Origin: Bacteroidota bacterium
GTDB lineage: Bacteria; Bacteroidota; Ignavibacteria; Ignavibacteriales; Melioribacteraceae
NCBI GenBank assembly: GCA_023453125.1
Contig: JAEXUB010000194.1
Coordinates: 1-57,923 of the forward strand
Length of the DNA: 57,923 nt
Direction: 5' to 3'
Part shown: positions 8,828-16,334 of the stretch, piece by piece
Layout of the letters: each line of letters begins with the position of its first letter
How positions within the stretch are numbered: position 1 is the stretch's first letter
Translations under genes and position numbers: made by a program
The notes under the pieces: model-generated
The model's database searches: none
What the model saw: only the letters and a program-made list of their open reading frames with translations
Told to the model about the DNA's origin: nothing

Positions 8828-9325
8828 TTAAAATTCCGATTCGTCAATCCAACCGGTAATTTTCCATTTGTTATTCAAATCTTTTTTGAGAGAAAAATTT
8901 ATTCTTCCTGTAACCGAAATAATATCTGTAGGATTAAATGTGATTGTAAGGTTAAAACTTCTAATAATATTGGTGGAATCGCTGTTCATTGTAACAATAT
9001 TATTCCATATCAGGTCGAGCCTCTGGGCATTCTGAAAAAGTCCGTGTGTAACTTTCATTTCTTCGTCCCGCCCCCATCTTATATCCGCCCCTATTTCATA
9101 ATCCCTGTATCCGAAAGTAAAGCTCTTATCAAGAAACTGCCCGTAAATAAGAGTATCCTTAAAGGTGTATGCATATTGAAAGTTCTGAAACACCCCTTCA
9201 ATACTCGAAAGGTCGCTTATAAGCGCCCCTTCCTTTCCGCTTTGAGAATCAAATTTGGGCGCAAAAGGATTTATGCAGCTTACCGCGAATGCCAGCGGAA
9301 CAATATATGCCAGTACTCTCCTAAT
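8828..9325 (-). CDS. Small NTF2-like lipoprotein, probable ATT start
   Basis: The open frame extends upstream of the first GTG (9193) without a stop to 9325 and there encodes RRVLAYIVPLAFAVSC, a textbook lipoprotein signal ending in a lipobox Cys. No ATG, GTG or TTG lies before this signal. The codon in front of RR is ATT, preceded by GGGAGG, and it overlaps the stop of the upstream gene (ATTAG). I therefore propose an ATT start giving 165 residues; a CTG two codons inside the signal or a base error are alternatives. The body (NFQYAYTFKD, YGQFLDKSF, WKITGWIDES) resembles the upstream lipoprotein and the NTF2-like fold. Function unknown. Confidence 0.6.
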   Translation of the reverse strand: MRRVLAYIVPLAFAVSCINPFAPKFDSQSGKEGALISDLSSIEGVFQNFQYAYTFKDTLIYGQFLDKSFTFGYRDYEIGADIRWGRDEEMKVTHGLFQNAQRLDLIWNNIVTMNSDSTNIIRSFNLTITFNPTDIISVTGRINFSLKKDLNNKWKITGWIDESEF

Positions 9326-9893
9326 AGAGCCTCCCTTTCAGCTCGCTCCAGCTGTTGAAATTATCCTTCTTAAAGTCAATCCATTCCACTATCACCCATT
9401 GGCCCCTGTTATCGGTAGATAAATTCAGCTGAATGAATCCCTGAAATTGGGATGGAAATGAAGTGTCTTTTCCCTGAAATGTAAGATTGTAAGAAGCAGT
9501 TACAATAGTGCTTCCGCTTCCCTGCGGGTTATACTCCAGATCAGAAAAAGTAAGGCTGACTCCCGTATTCTCTTTTAACAGCGATTTAAGCTTATTGAAA
9601 TATTGCTTTTCCCCCTCTACTCCCCAGTCGTTGAATACCGGAAAACTCTGCAAGGCCGATGCCGCCGGAATGAAACGGAATTTTTTATTAATGAAAGTCT
9701 GGTCTGCAAAACATTCAAGATAGTATTCTACATATCCGTCTTTAAGTGATTCCTTAAGATTAGTTATTACCAGGTCTGCGGTGGTTGGCACAAGGTAGTT
9801 CCGGGGACGGTTTTCAGGTTCCTCCGGAGCGCGGGTAGAGAGAAGGTCGCATCCTCCGAGAAACAAAAATATGATAAGAATAAATCTTTTCAT
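9321..9893 (-). CDS. NTF2-like lipoprotein
   Basis: 190 residues from the ATG at 9893. That start overlaps the methyltransferase stop as ATGA and gives a clean signal MKRFILIIFLFLGGC with a lipobox Cys; an upstream in-frame start would add 18 non-signal residues. The mature part has segments DLVITNLKESL and YYLECFAD, a pattern typical of NTF2-like alpha+beta proteins, and ends in WVIVEWIDF, parallel to WKITGWIDE in the next gene. The two are probably tandem paralogues. Cell-envelope location is likely; no function is known to me. Confidence 0.75.
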   Translation of the reverse strand: MKRFILIIFLFLGGCDLLSTRAPEEPENRPRNYLVPTTADLVITNLKESLKDGYVEYYLECFADQTFINKKFRFIPAASALQSFPVFNDWGVEGEKQYFNKLKSLLKENTGVSLTFSDLEYNPQGSGSTIVTASYNLTFQGKDTSFPSQFQGFIQLNLSTDNRGQWVIVEWIDFKKDNFNSWSELKGRLY

Positions 9894-10624
9894 TTTTGGA
9901 ATATAATTATTAACCGGTCCGATTCTTCCGGCTCGAAAGTCCCGCAATTATAGTTTCCGAAAATCTGTACTTCCCTATAGCCGGTTTCCCTAAAACGTTC
10001 AATTATCTCATTAAAAGTATATAATTGTACCGACTCTTCATAATTGAGTCGATCCCCCCCCTGAACTATTTCAATCTGCTTAACAATCCTGTTCCCCTTA
10101 ATCCCCCGTTTTTCCTTAATTTCAAGTCCGTTAATAATTTTACTGCTTTCGGCAACCACGTGCTTTCTGAGAAAGGCCTCATTGAAATAATCAAAAATAA
10201 AATACCCCTCCTTACCCTGCATTTCATATGCCGAACGGATAAAGGCAAAGTTTTCCTCATCGGAATCGAAATAACCGAAACTCGTAAAAAGATTAAGTAT
10301 AAGGGAGAATTTCTTATCAAGCTTTACTTTCCTAAGGTCCTCTCTGAAAAAATTGATATCAAGATTTTGCGCTTTGTTTTTGGCTGCGGCAATTTCAAGA
10401 AGGGGTTCGCTTAAATCGAACGCGGTTACTTTAAACCCTTTCCGGGCCATGAGAATGGAATGCCTTCCTGCTCCGCAGGCAGCATCGAGAATCTCGCTCC
10501 CAGGATCTATCGGGATATATGAAAGTACTTTGTTTAGGAATATTTCGGCATCTTCATCATTGCGATGACTATAGACAGAAAGGTAAAAATCGGACGCGAA
10601 CCAGTCTTTAAACCATTCACCCAT
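9890..10624 (-). CDS. Class I SAM-dependent methyltransferase
   Basis: 244 residues. The SAM-binding motif I is ILDAACGAGRHS, followed by an acidic motif II in VTAFDLSE and a motif near NINFFREDLRK; LILNLFTSFGYF corresponds to motif IV. It belongs to the Methyltransf_25-like group, whose substrates range widely, so the substrate is unknown. It overlaps recR by one base (TAATG) and the next lipoprotein by four (ATGA), implying translational coupling. Confidence 0.85.
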   Translation of the reverse strand: MGEWFKDWFASDFYLSVYSHRNDEDAEIFLNKVLSYIPIDPGSEILDAACGAGRHSILMARKGFKVTAFDLSEPLLEIAAAKNKAQNLDINFFREDLRKVKLDKKFSLILNLFTSFGYFDSDEENFAFIRSAYEMQGKEGYFIFDYFNEAFLRKHVVAESSKIINGLEIKEKRGIKGNRIVKQIEIVQGGDRLNYEESVQLYTFNEIIERFRETGYREVQIFGNYNCGTFEPEESDRLIIIFQK

Positions 10625-11220
10625 TATATTGTAATTCTTCCAATAACCGCCCGTCCGATTGTGGCTTCATCGGCAAATTCCAAATCCCCCCCTATCGGCA
10701 GTCCGCGTGCTATTCTTGTAATTTTATTTATTAATGGCTTTAACAATTTAGCGAGATATAACGAGGTAGCCTCCCCCTCGGTATCCGGATTTAATGCCAG
10801 TATGATCTCCTTTACTTCGTCCCCCTGGAGTCTTTGGAGCAATTCTTTAATTTTAAGGGATTCTGCGTCGGTTCCGCTCAATGGAGAAAGGACTCCCCCC
10901 AAAACATGGTAAAGGCCGTTATACTCGTTTGTTTTTTCAATTGCAATTATGTCGCTTGCCTCTTCCACCACACAGATAATAGACCTATCCCTTTTCATAC
11001 TCCGGCAGATATCGCAGGTATCTTCAACAGAAATATTGAAACAAGTTGAACAGAGCTTCAATTTTTCCTTAAGTGCTGCAAGAGAATTAATCAGGTTTTC
11101 AACAACCTGAGGTTCACTTTTCACCAGGTGCAATGCAAGCCTCTGGGCAGTTTTTCTCCCAACTGAAGGGAGCTTGGCCAATTCTTCAATGGCCGTTTGA
11201 AGAGGTTCAGCTATTAACAT
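10624..11220 (-). CDS. recR: Recombination mediator protein RecR
   Basis: 198 residues, the usual RecR size. In order: helix-hairpin-helix LPSVGRKTAQRLA (about 17-29), a four-Cys zinc site CSTC...CDIC (about 57-72), and a Toprim domain with ICVVEEASD and ALNPDTEGE. With RecO and RecF it loads RecA at gaps. The pairing with ybaB directly upstream (overlap TAATG) is the classic arrangement. Confidence 0.97.
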   Translation of the reverse strand: MLIAEPLQTAIEELAKLPSVGRKTAQRLALHLVKSEPQVVENLINSLAALKEKLKLCSTCFNISVEDTCDICRSMKRDRSIICVVEEASDIIAIEKTNEYNGLYHVLGGVLSPLSGTDAESLKIKELLQRLQGDEVKEIILALNPDTEGEATSLYLAKLLKPLINKITRIARGLPIGGDLEFADEATIGRAVIGRITI

Positions 11221-11549
11221 TAGAAGCCCGGGATGTTGAGGCCGGGAGGAATCATACCTTTTGTCACATTTCCCAATTCCTCTTCTGCCATTTTGCCCGC
11301 AGCCGTTAATGCCTTATTAACTGCCGCAACAACCAGGTCTTCAAGCATCTCTTTATCCCCGGAGGATAAGATTTCATTATCGATATCAATAGAAATAAGC
11401 TCTTTTTTACCGTTTACAGTGGCTTTAACCATACCGCCGCCGCTTTCTTCGGTAATTGTCTTATTTGCCAGTTCCTTTTGAACATTTTCCATATCCTGCT
11501 GCATTTTCTGAATCTGCTTCAGCATTCCCTGCATTCCGCCTTTTAACAT
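11220..11549 (-). CDS. ybaB: YbaB/EbfC family DNA-binding protein
   Basis: 109 residues from the ATG at 11549, chosen because GGAGG lies 5 bases upstream and because it gives the family's normal N-terminus MLKGGMQGMLKQ. The alpha-beta-alpha dimer fold is shown by a coiled helix rich in Q and M, the beta stretch VKATVNGKKELISIDI, and a C-terminal helix NKALTAAGKMAEEE. These nucleoid-associated proteins bind DNA as dimers. First gene of the ten-gene minus operon that ends at 3090. Confidence 0.92.
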   Translation of the reverse strand: MLKGGMQGMLKQIQKMQQDMENVQKELANKTITEESGGGMVKATVNGKKELISIDIDNEILSSGDKEMLEDLVVAAVNKALTAAGKMAEEELGNVTKGMIPPGLNIPGF

Positions 11550-11667
11550 TTTTCCTCCGTATTCTTTATCTTTTGAGTGGAAAATTAGCAAAAAAAATAT
11601 TCACAAGAAATTAAATGAATAAAATATTAAATTTAGTCTTACATTTTTCAACATTATTAACGTCAGG

Positions 11668-12318
11668 ATGATTACAAAATACGGAATTGGAACATTTGCG
11701 GTAACACTCTTAATCGGCCTTGCTCTTATTCTGGCCGGAGTTAAGATCCAAAATTTTTTCTTTAAATACCTGCTGATAATTCTTGGGGTGCTTCTTGCAG
11801 CTTTTACGATTTATTTCTTCAGAGACCCCGATAGAACCACGCCTCAAAAGGAAAATGCCATTATTTCCCCGGCTGACGGAAAAATTCTGGCGGTTACCAA
11901 AGTTGAGGAAAATAGATTTCTTAAAGGCCCTGCCTGGAAAATCTCGATTTTTATGTCCCCTTTCAATGTCCACGTAAACAGAATACCTATAAATGGTAAA
12001 ATAGGATATCTGAATTATGTTAAAGGGGAATATCTGATGGCTTTTTATGAAAAAGCCGATGAAAGGAACGAAAGAAACGAAATTGGTGTAGAATCGAAAT
12101 ATGGCAAGGTTTTATTCGTGCAGATAGCAGGTTTTATAGCCAGAAGAATCGAAAGCACACTTTCTATGGATCAGAAGGTTAAGGCAGGCGAAAGATTCGG
12201 TATGATTAAATTCGGCAGCAGAGTTGATGTATATGTATCTCCAGATTGGGAAGTTAAAGTCCAAAAGGACCAGAATGTAACTGCAGGCGAGACAATTTTG
12301 TTCGAGACAAATAAATGA
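11668..12318 (+). CDS. psd: Phosphatidylserine decarboxylase (short type)
   Basis: 216 residues. Decarboxylates phosphatidylserine to phosphatidylethanolamine using a pyruvoyl group made by self-cleavage. The cleavage site is the Gly-Ser in KFGSRVDVYV, and IISPADGKI, FMSPFNVHVNR and GEYLMAFYEKADERNER are family landmarks. Two N-terminal hydrophobic helices anchor it. The short length is that of the proteobacterial-archaeal PSD-B type. It overlaps pssA by four bases (ATGA), so the two successive steps of PE synthesis are coupled. Confidence 0.95.
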   Translation: MITKYGIGTFAVTLLIGLALILAGVKIQNFFFKYLLIILGVLLAAFTIYFFRDPDRTTPQKENAIISPADGKILAVTKVEENRFLKGPAWKISIFMSPFNVHVNRIPINGKIGYLNYVKGEYLMAFYEKADERNERNEIGVESKYGKVLFVQIAGFIARRIESTLSMDQKVKAGERFGMIKFGSRVDVYVSPDWEVKVQKDQNVTAGETILFETNK

Positions 12319-13034
12319 CAAAATTCAATATCCCTAAATCCGCATTTCCAAACTCACTAACTGCATTAAATCTTTTCTGCGGTTTTCTTTCAATTGTTTA
12401 CGCCAGCAACGGAGAGCTTAAAATGGCTGCGATTTTCATTATTGCGGCATCAATCTTCGATACTCTTGACGGATTGGCTGCCCGATTGGTAAAAGTAGCA
12501 AGCAGATTTGGCGTTGAACTTGATTCTCTGGCAGATGTGGTAAGTTTTGGAGCAGCCCCCTCGTTTTTAATGTACAAGGCTTATTTATATCAATTCGGAT
12601 GGGTGGGAATAGTTATTGCATCATTCCCTGCCGTTTTCGGGGCATTCAGGCTGGCCCGCTTTAATGTAATGCTCACCGATATTAAAACCAAAGGGGATTT
12701 TACCGGGCTTCCTATTCCATTGCAGGCAATTACAAATTCATTCTTTATTATTTCCTTTTACAAGGATGGTGCTATAGAAGCTCCATTTAATGATCTTGTA
12801 ATTCCGATAATAATTCTTTTATCCTTTCTGATGGTGAGCAAAATTAGATACAATGCTTTGCCCAAAATAAAAGATAAGAATTTAGGAAAAAGGTTCGCCT
12901 ACCTCTTTATTCTGATAGCAGCGCTTGTACTTGCCTATATTACAGACGGAATAATACTTTTTTATATTTTTATGGCACTCATTCTTTTCGGTATTTTCAG
13001 GCACATTTTTGTCAAATTTTTTGCTACTAATTAG
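12315..13034 (+). CDS. pssA: CDP-diacylglycerol-serine O-phosphatidyltransferase
   Basis: 239-residue integral membrane enzyme that makes phosphatidylserine from CDP-diacylglycerol and serine. The CDP-alcohol phosphatidyltransferase motif D-G-x2-A-R-x8-G-x3-D-x3-D is complete (DGLAAR, then GVELDSLAD, about residues 53-75). About seven hydrophobic segments follow. Product feeds the decarboxylase coded immediately upstream. Confidence 0.95.
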   Translation: MTKFNIPKSAFPNSLTALNLFCGFLSIVYASNGELKMAAIFIIAASIFDTLDGLAARLVKVASRFGVELDSLADVVSFGAAPSFLMYKAYLYQFGWVGIVIASFPAVFGAFRLARFNVMLTDIKTKGDFTGLPIPLQAITNSFFIISFYKDGAIEAPFNDLVIPIIILLSFLMVSKIRYNALPKIKDKNLGKRFAYLFILIAALVLAYITDGIILFYIFMALILFGIFRHIFVKFFATN

Positions 13035-13077
13035 GAATTAAATAACTTTACCTAATAAATAAATCGAGAGTTTAAAA

Positions 13078-13329
13078 GTGTTCAAAGCAACTGTTATAAT
13101 TAAAAGAAGGCCAACAATTGTAGACCCTCAGGGAAAAGCGGTTGAACAGGGAGCTAAATTATTGGGTTTCAACAATGTAAGTCAGACAAGAATTGGCAAG
13201 TATATTGAGTTTTTTGTTAATACGTCCGATATAAACGGAGCACGCCAGGAAGTTGAAGAATACAGTCATAAACTCCTTGCCAACCCGATAATGGAAGATT
13301 ACGAATATACTCTGGAAGAAGTAAAATGA
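13078..13329 (+). CDS. purS: Phosphoribosylformylglycinamidine synthase subunit PurS
   Basis: 83 residues starting with GTG. Small alpha/beta subunit that joins PurL and PurQ in the three-part FGAM synthase of purine synthesis. Recognisable by the start FKATVIIKRRPTIVDPQGKA and the ending NPIMEDYEYTLEE. The stop overlaps the purQ start (ATGA). The large subunit PurL is not in the window. Confidence 0.95.
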   Translation: MFKATVIIKRRPTIVDPQGKAVEQGAKLLGFNNVSQTRIGKYIEFFVNTSDINGARQEVEEYSHKLLANPIMEDYEYTLEEVK

Positions 13330-14021
13330 AAATTAAATTCGGAGTGGTTGTTTTCCCCGGCTCAAATTGCGACCATGATGCTTATTACTCGGTAAAGAAA
13401 GTCCTTAACCAGGAATCGGAATTCCTCTGGCATAAGACAACTGATTTAAAGAAAAGCGACGTTATAATTCTTCCAGGGGGCTTTTCATACGGCGATTATT
13501 TGAGAACCGGCTCAATTGCCCGCTTCTCCCCTATTATGGAAAAAGTAATTGATTTTGCCGAAAATGGGGGAAAAGTAATCGGCATCTGTAACGGCTTTCA
13601 GGTTCTTCTCGAAGCAGCCCTCCTTCCGGGAGTTATGCTTAAAAACGAGAGCCTTAAATTTGTCTGCAAGGATGTTTATCTGAAAGTAATTAACAGCAAT
13701 ACCATTTTCACAAATAAAATAGAAAAACCTGTTTTAAAGATTCCCGTTGCGCACGGTGACGGCAATTATTATACCGATTCTGAGACTCTGGAATCGCTGA
13801 ATAAAAATAATCAGGTAGTATTCAGATACTGCGATGCAGACGGGAATACCGATTCTGAATTTAATCCTAACGGTTCGTTAGAGAACATTGCCGGCATAAT
13901 AAACAAGAGAGGAAATGTACTCGGAATGATGCCTCATCCGGAAAGATGCTGCGATCCGGTTCTTAGAAAAACAGACGGCGCACAGGTTTTTAATTCAATT
14001 ATTGAAAGTTTTTTAAATTAA
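13326..14021 (+). CDS. purQ: Phosphoribosylformylglycinamidine synthase subunit PurQ
   Basis: 231-residue class I glutamine amidotransferase that supplies ammonia for FGAM synthesis. Starts with VVVFPGSNCD; nucleophile Cys in GICNGFQ; His/Glu in PHPERCCD near the C-terminus. Length and motifs are normal. Translationally coupled to purS. Confidence 0.96.
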   Translation: MKIKFGVVVFPGSNCDHDAYYSVKKVLNQESEFLWHKTTDLKKSDVIILPGGFSYGDYLRTGSIARFSPIMEKVIDFAENGGKVIGICNGFQVLLEAALLPGVMLKNESLKFVCKDVYLKVINSNTIFTNKIEKPVLKIPVAHGDGNYYTDSETLESLNKNNQVVFRYCDADGNTDSEFNPNGSLENIAGIINKRGNVLGMMPHPERCCDPVLRKTDGAQVFNSIIESFLN

Positions 14022-14037
14022 CTGAAACGAGGTTAAA

Positions 14038-14238
14038 ATGTTCAGCAACATAGGATTGCCTGAAATTCTGATTATTCTTCTAATTGTTCTCCTTTTATTC
14101 GGGGCCAAGAAAATTCCTGAATTTGCACAGGGACTCGGAAAAGGGATGCGCGAATTCAAAAAAGCGCTTCACGATGTTGAAGACGAAATCAAAAACGCTG
14201 AAAAGACCGATAATTCGGATAGCAATAAAAAATCTTAG
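14038..14238 (+). CDS. tatA: Sec-independent translocase protein TatA/E
   Basis: 66 residues: one N-terminal membrane helix (NIGLPEILIILLIVLLLFG), the hinge GAKKIPEFA, an amphipathic helix GLGKGMREFKKAL, and an acidic/lysine tail. Forms the pore-like assembly for export of folded proteins. TatC is not in the window. It follows purQ by 16 bases and is closed by a hairpin. Confidence 0.93.
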   Translation: MFSNIGLPEILIILLIVLLLFGAKKIPEFAQGLGKGMREFKKALHDVEDEIKNAEKTDNSDSNKKS

Positions 14239-14257
14239 CTTCTATATAGCATTTTTT

Positions 14258-14306
14258 AAAAATTCTCTTTAAATGGATTACTATTTTAAAGGGAATTTTT
14301 ATTTTT
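14258..14306 (+). terminator. Long A/T-rich terminator after tatA
   Basis: A 16-base-pair stem (14258-14273 with 14285-14300, one G-U pair) with an 11-base loop, followed by a T-rich stretch. It begins about 20 bases after the tatA stop and separates the psd-tatA run from the hemerythrin gene. Confidence 0.65.
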
Positions 14307-14356
14307 AAAGCGGATTTATTTGCGATTGCTCATTTTAAACCAAATAAGGATTTTTA

Positions 14357-14764
14357 ATGGCTCTTTTTTCGTGGGATAACAGGCTGAAAACAAATATCGC
14401 TGTATGCGACGAGCAGCATCAGAAGCTTATTTCTATTATCAACGAACTACACGACGCGATGGTTATAAGAAAAGATAAGGGACTTATAGGAAAGACTATT
14501 GACGAACTGGTTGTTTACTCTCTTTATCATTTTAAAACCGAAGAGAACCTCCTTGAAGAACATGGTTTCCCCCATCTTAACAGCCATAGGGCAGAACACC
14601 TTGAATGGACAAAAGAAGTGTACGGATTGAAAGAAAGATACGACCGGGGAGAAGATATAAGAAGTTTTGAAATTATTAGTTTTCTTAAGGACTGGGTATA
14701 TGACCATATACTGATATCCGATAAGAAGTATTCCCAATTTTTACGGAATAAAGGGGTATTATAA
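14357..14764 (+). CDS. Bacteriohemerythrin
   Basis: 135-residue four-helix-bundle protein with a di-iron oxygen-binding site. All seven ligands of the family are in place: His21, His58, Glu62, His77, His81, His117 and Asp122 (motifs HFKTEE, HRAEH and HILISD). No signal peptide or extra domain, so it is a free cytoplasmic carrier or sensor of oxygen. It stands alone between two terminator/promoter regions. Such proteins are common in microaerophiles and anaerobes. Confidence 0.93.
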   Translation: MALFSWDNRLKTNIAVCDEQHQKLISIINELHDAMVIRKDKGLIGKTIDELVVYSLYHFKTEENLLEEHGFPHLNSHRAEHLEWTKEVYGLKERYDRGEDIRSFEIISFLKDWVYDHILISDKKYSQFLRNKGVL

Positions 14765-14779
14765 TTCACTTTTATTTAT

Positions 14780-14787
14780 TAAGTTTG
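14780..14787 (+). promoter_or_regulatory. Candidate -7 box upstream of sucD
   Basis: TAAGTTTG matches the Bacteroidota -7 consensus TAnnTTTG exactly, 37 bases before the sucD start. No good -33 TTG is seen at the expected distance, so this is a weak call. Confidence 0.3.
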
Positions 14788-14824
14788 AAAAAAGATAAAC
14801 CGCAAATAAAACCAAAGGTATAAA

Positions 14825-15838
14825 ATGAGCATTCTACTTCAAAAAAACACAAGAGTTGTTGTTCAGGGAATTACCGGCAGCGAAGGCTCATTCCACGCTA
14901 AACAGATGATGGAATACGGCACTAAGGTAGTCGCAGGGGTTACTCCCGGTAAAGGGGGCACCAGTTTTGAAGATATACCAATTTACAATACAGTAGCGGA
15001 AGCTGTTGCCGCCCAGAAGGCGGACGCATCGGCAATATTTGTTCCTCCCCAGTTTGCAGCTGACGCCATTCTTGAAGCTGCTAATGCAGGAGTTAAACTA
15101 ATCGTATGCATCTCCGAAGGAATTCCGGCTAAGGATATGGTATATGTCTATAATGCTATTAAACATAAAGGTGTAAGATTAATCGGTCCTAATTGCCCGG
15201 GACTTATATCCCCCGGCAAGGCAAAGATAGGAATTATGCCCGGCTTTATTCATAAAGCAGGCAAAATTGGTGTCGTATCGAGAAGCGGAACATTAACCTA
15301 TGAAGCCGTTAAGCAGTTGACAGATCTCGGTATCGGGCAGTCGACCTGCGTTGGAATCGGAGGAGATCCCGTAATCGGCTCGCGCTTTATTGATATTATC
15401 AAATTATTCAATGAAGACCTGGGCACTGAAGGTATCATAATGATTGGCGAAATCGGGGGCTCTGCCGAAGAGGAAGCTGCCGAATTCATTAAGAAGAATG
15501 TTAAAAAGCCTGTCGTTGGGTTTATTGCCGGCAGAACAGCACCTCCCGGAAGACGTATGGGGCATGCAGGGGCAATTATCTCAGGGGGCAAGGGTACCGC
15601 AACCGAGAAAATGGCCGCAATGAAAAAAGCAGGCATTCACGTTGTTGAAAGCCCTGCCGAAATAGGCGTTACAATGAAAAAAGCATTAGATAAAATAAAA
15701 ACGAAGAGTGTGAAGCCGGTCAAAAAAGCAGTTAAAAAGGCAGCACCTAAGAAACCGGTTAAAAAAACCGTCAAAAAAATTGTAAAAAAAGCTAAGCCGG
15801 CCGTTAAGAAAAAAACGGCCCCAAAGAAAAAGAAATAA
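14825..15838 (+). CDS. sucD: Succinyl-CoA ligase alpha subunit with lysine-rich tail
   Basis: Alpha subunit of the TCA-cycle enzyme that couples succinyl-CoA to nucleotide triphosphate. The first 290 or so residues are ordinary SucD: CoA-binding ITGSEGSFH, VPPQFAAD, the GPNCPG loop, and the phosphorylated His in GHAGAI. Unusually, the protein continues for about 46 more residues (292-337), of which 23 are lysine, with Pro/Ala/Val between and no acidic residue, in a KPVKK/AVKK rhythm like histone H1 tails. The frame is open to a normal TAA followed by a terminator, so this is not a frameshift. sucC is not in the window. Confidence 0.95.
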   Translation: MSILLQKNTRVVVQGITGSEGSFHAKQMMEYGTKVVAGVTPGKGGTSFEDIPIYNTVAEAVAAQKADASAIFVPPQFAADAILEAANAGVKLIVCISEGIPAKDMVYVYNAIKHKGVRLIGPNCPGLISPGKAKIGIMPGFIHKAGKIGVVSRSGTLTYEAVKQLTDLGIGQSTCVGIGGDPVIGSRFIDIIKLFNEDLGTEGIIMIGEIGGSAEEEAAEFIKKNVKKPVVGFIAGRTAPPGRRMGHAGAIISGGKGTATEKMAAMKKAGIHVVESPAEIGVTMKKALDKIKTKSVKPVKKAVKKAAPKKPVKKTVKKIVKKAKPAVKKKTAPKKKK

Positions 15839-15847
15839 TATTTTCAG

Positions 15848-15876
15848 GCCGGCGCGTAAGCGCCGGCTCCATTTTT
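15848..15876 (+). terminator. Terminator of sucD
   Basis: Perfect 8-base-pair GC stem GCCGGCGC/GCGCCGGC with a GTAA loop, then TCCATTTTT. Located 9 bases after the sucD stop and 17 bases before the ndk start. Confidence 0.85.
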
Positions 15877-15893
15877 GACAAGCGGAGTAAAAA

Positions 15894-16322
15894 TTGAATA
15901 CATATACATTGGCAATCTTAAAACCGGACTGCATTCAGAAAAACCTGATTGGCGAGGTTATTATTAAAATCCAGGAAGCCGGATTTAAAATTGCAGCCCT
16001 TAAAATGACACGTCTTGATGAAAAAACTGCCGCAGGGTTCTATCAGGTGCACAAAGGAAAACCTTTCTTTGAAGGATTGATTAAATATATGACCGAATCG
16101 GCCGTTATTCCGATGGTTCTGGAAAAGGATAACGCTGTTGAAGATTTCAGGAAACTTATTGGCGCAACGGACCCTCTGAAAGCCGCAGAGGGTACAATAA
16201 GAAAACTGTGGGCTGAAAGCGTTACCAGAAATATGGTGCACGGCTCCGATTCGGATGAAAATGCCTCTATTGAAATTTCCTATTTCTTCTCTAAAAAAGA
16301 AATAATTGAAAATCTTAAGTAA
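15894..16322 (+). CDS. ndk: Nucleoside diphosphate kinase
   Basis: 142 residues with a TTG start preceded by GGAGT. Transfers the gamma-phosphate between nucleotides by way of His116 in NMVHGSDS. Other landmarks: LAILKPDCIQ, the GATDP segment, and AEGTIRKLWA. It lies just after the sucD terminator; Ndk and succinyl-CoA ligase are functional partners in nucleotide balance. Confidence 0.96.
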   Translation: MNTYTLAILKPDCIQKNLIGEVIIKIQEAGFKIAALKMTRLDEKTAAGFYQVHKGKPFFEGLIKYMTESAVIPMVLEKDNAVEDFRKLIGATDPLKAAEGTIRKLWAESVTRNMVHGSDSDENASIEISYFFSKKEIIENLK

Positions 16323-16334
16323 TCTTTTCATTAG

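Noticed and set aside
9893..9947. Upstream start for the NTF2-like lipoprotein
   Set aside because: It would put 18 non-hydrophobic residues before the signal peptide and overlap the methyltransferase gene deeply; the ATGA start at 9893 fits better.
15698..15838. Lysine-rich SucD end as a frameshift or readthrough artefact
   Set aside because: The frame runs unbroken to an in-frame TAA followed by a proper terminator, and the composition is regular rather than random.
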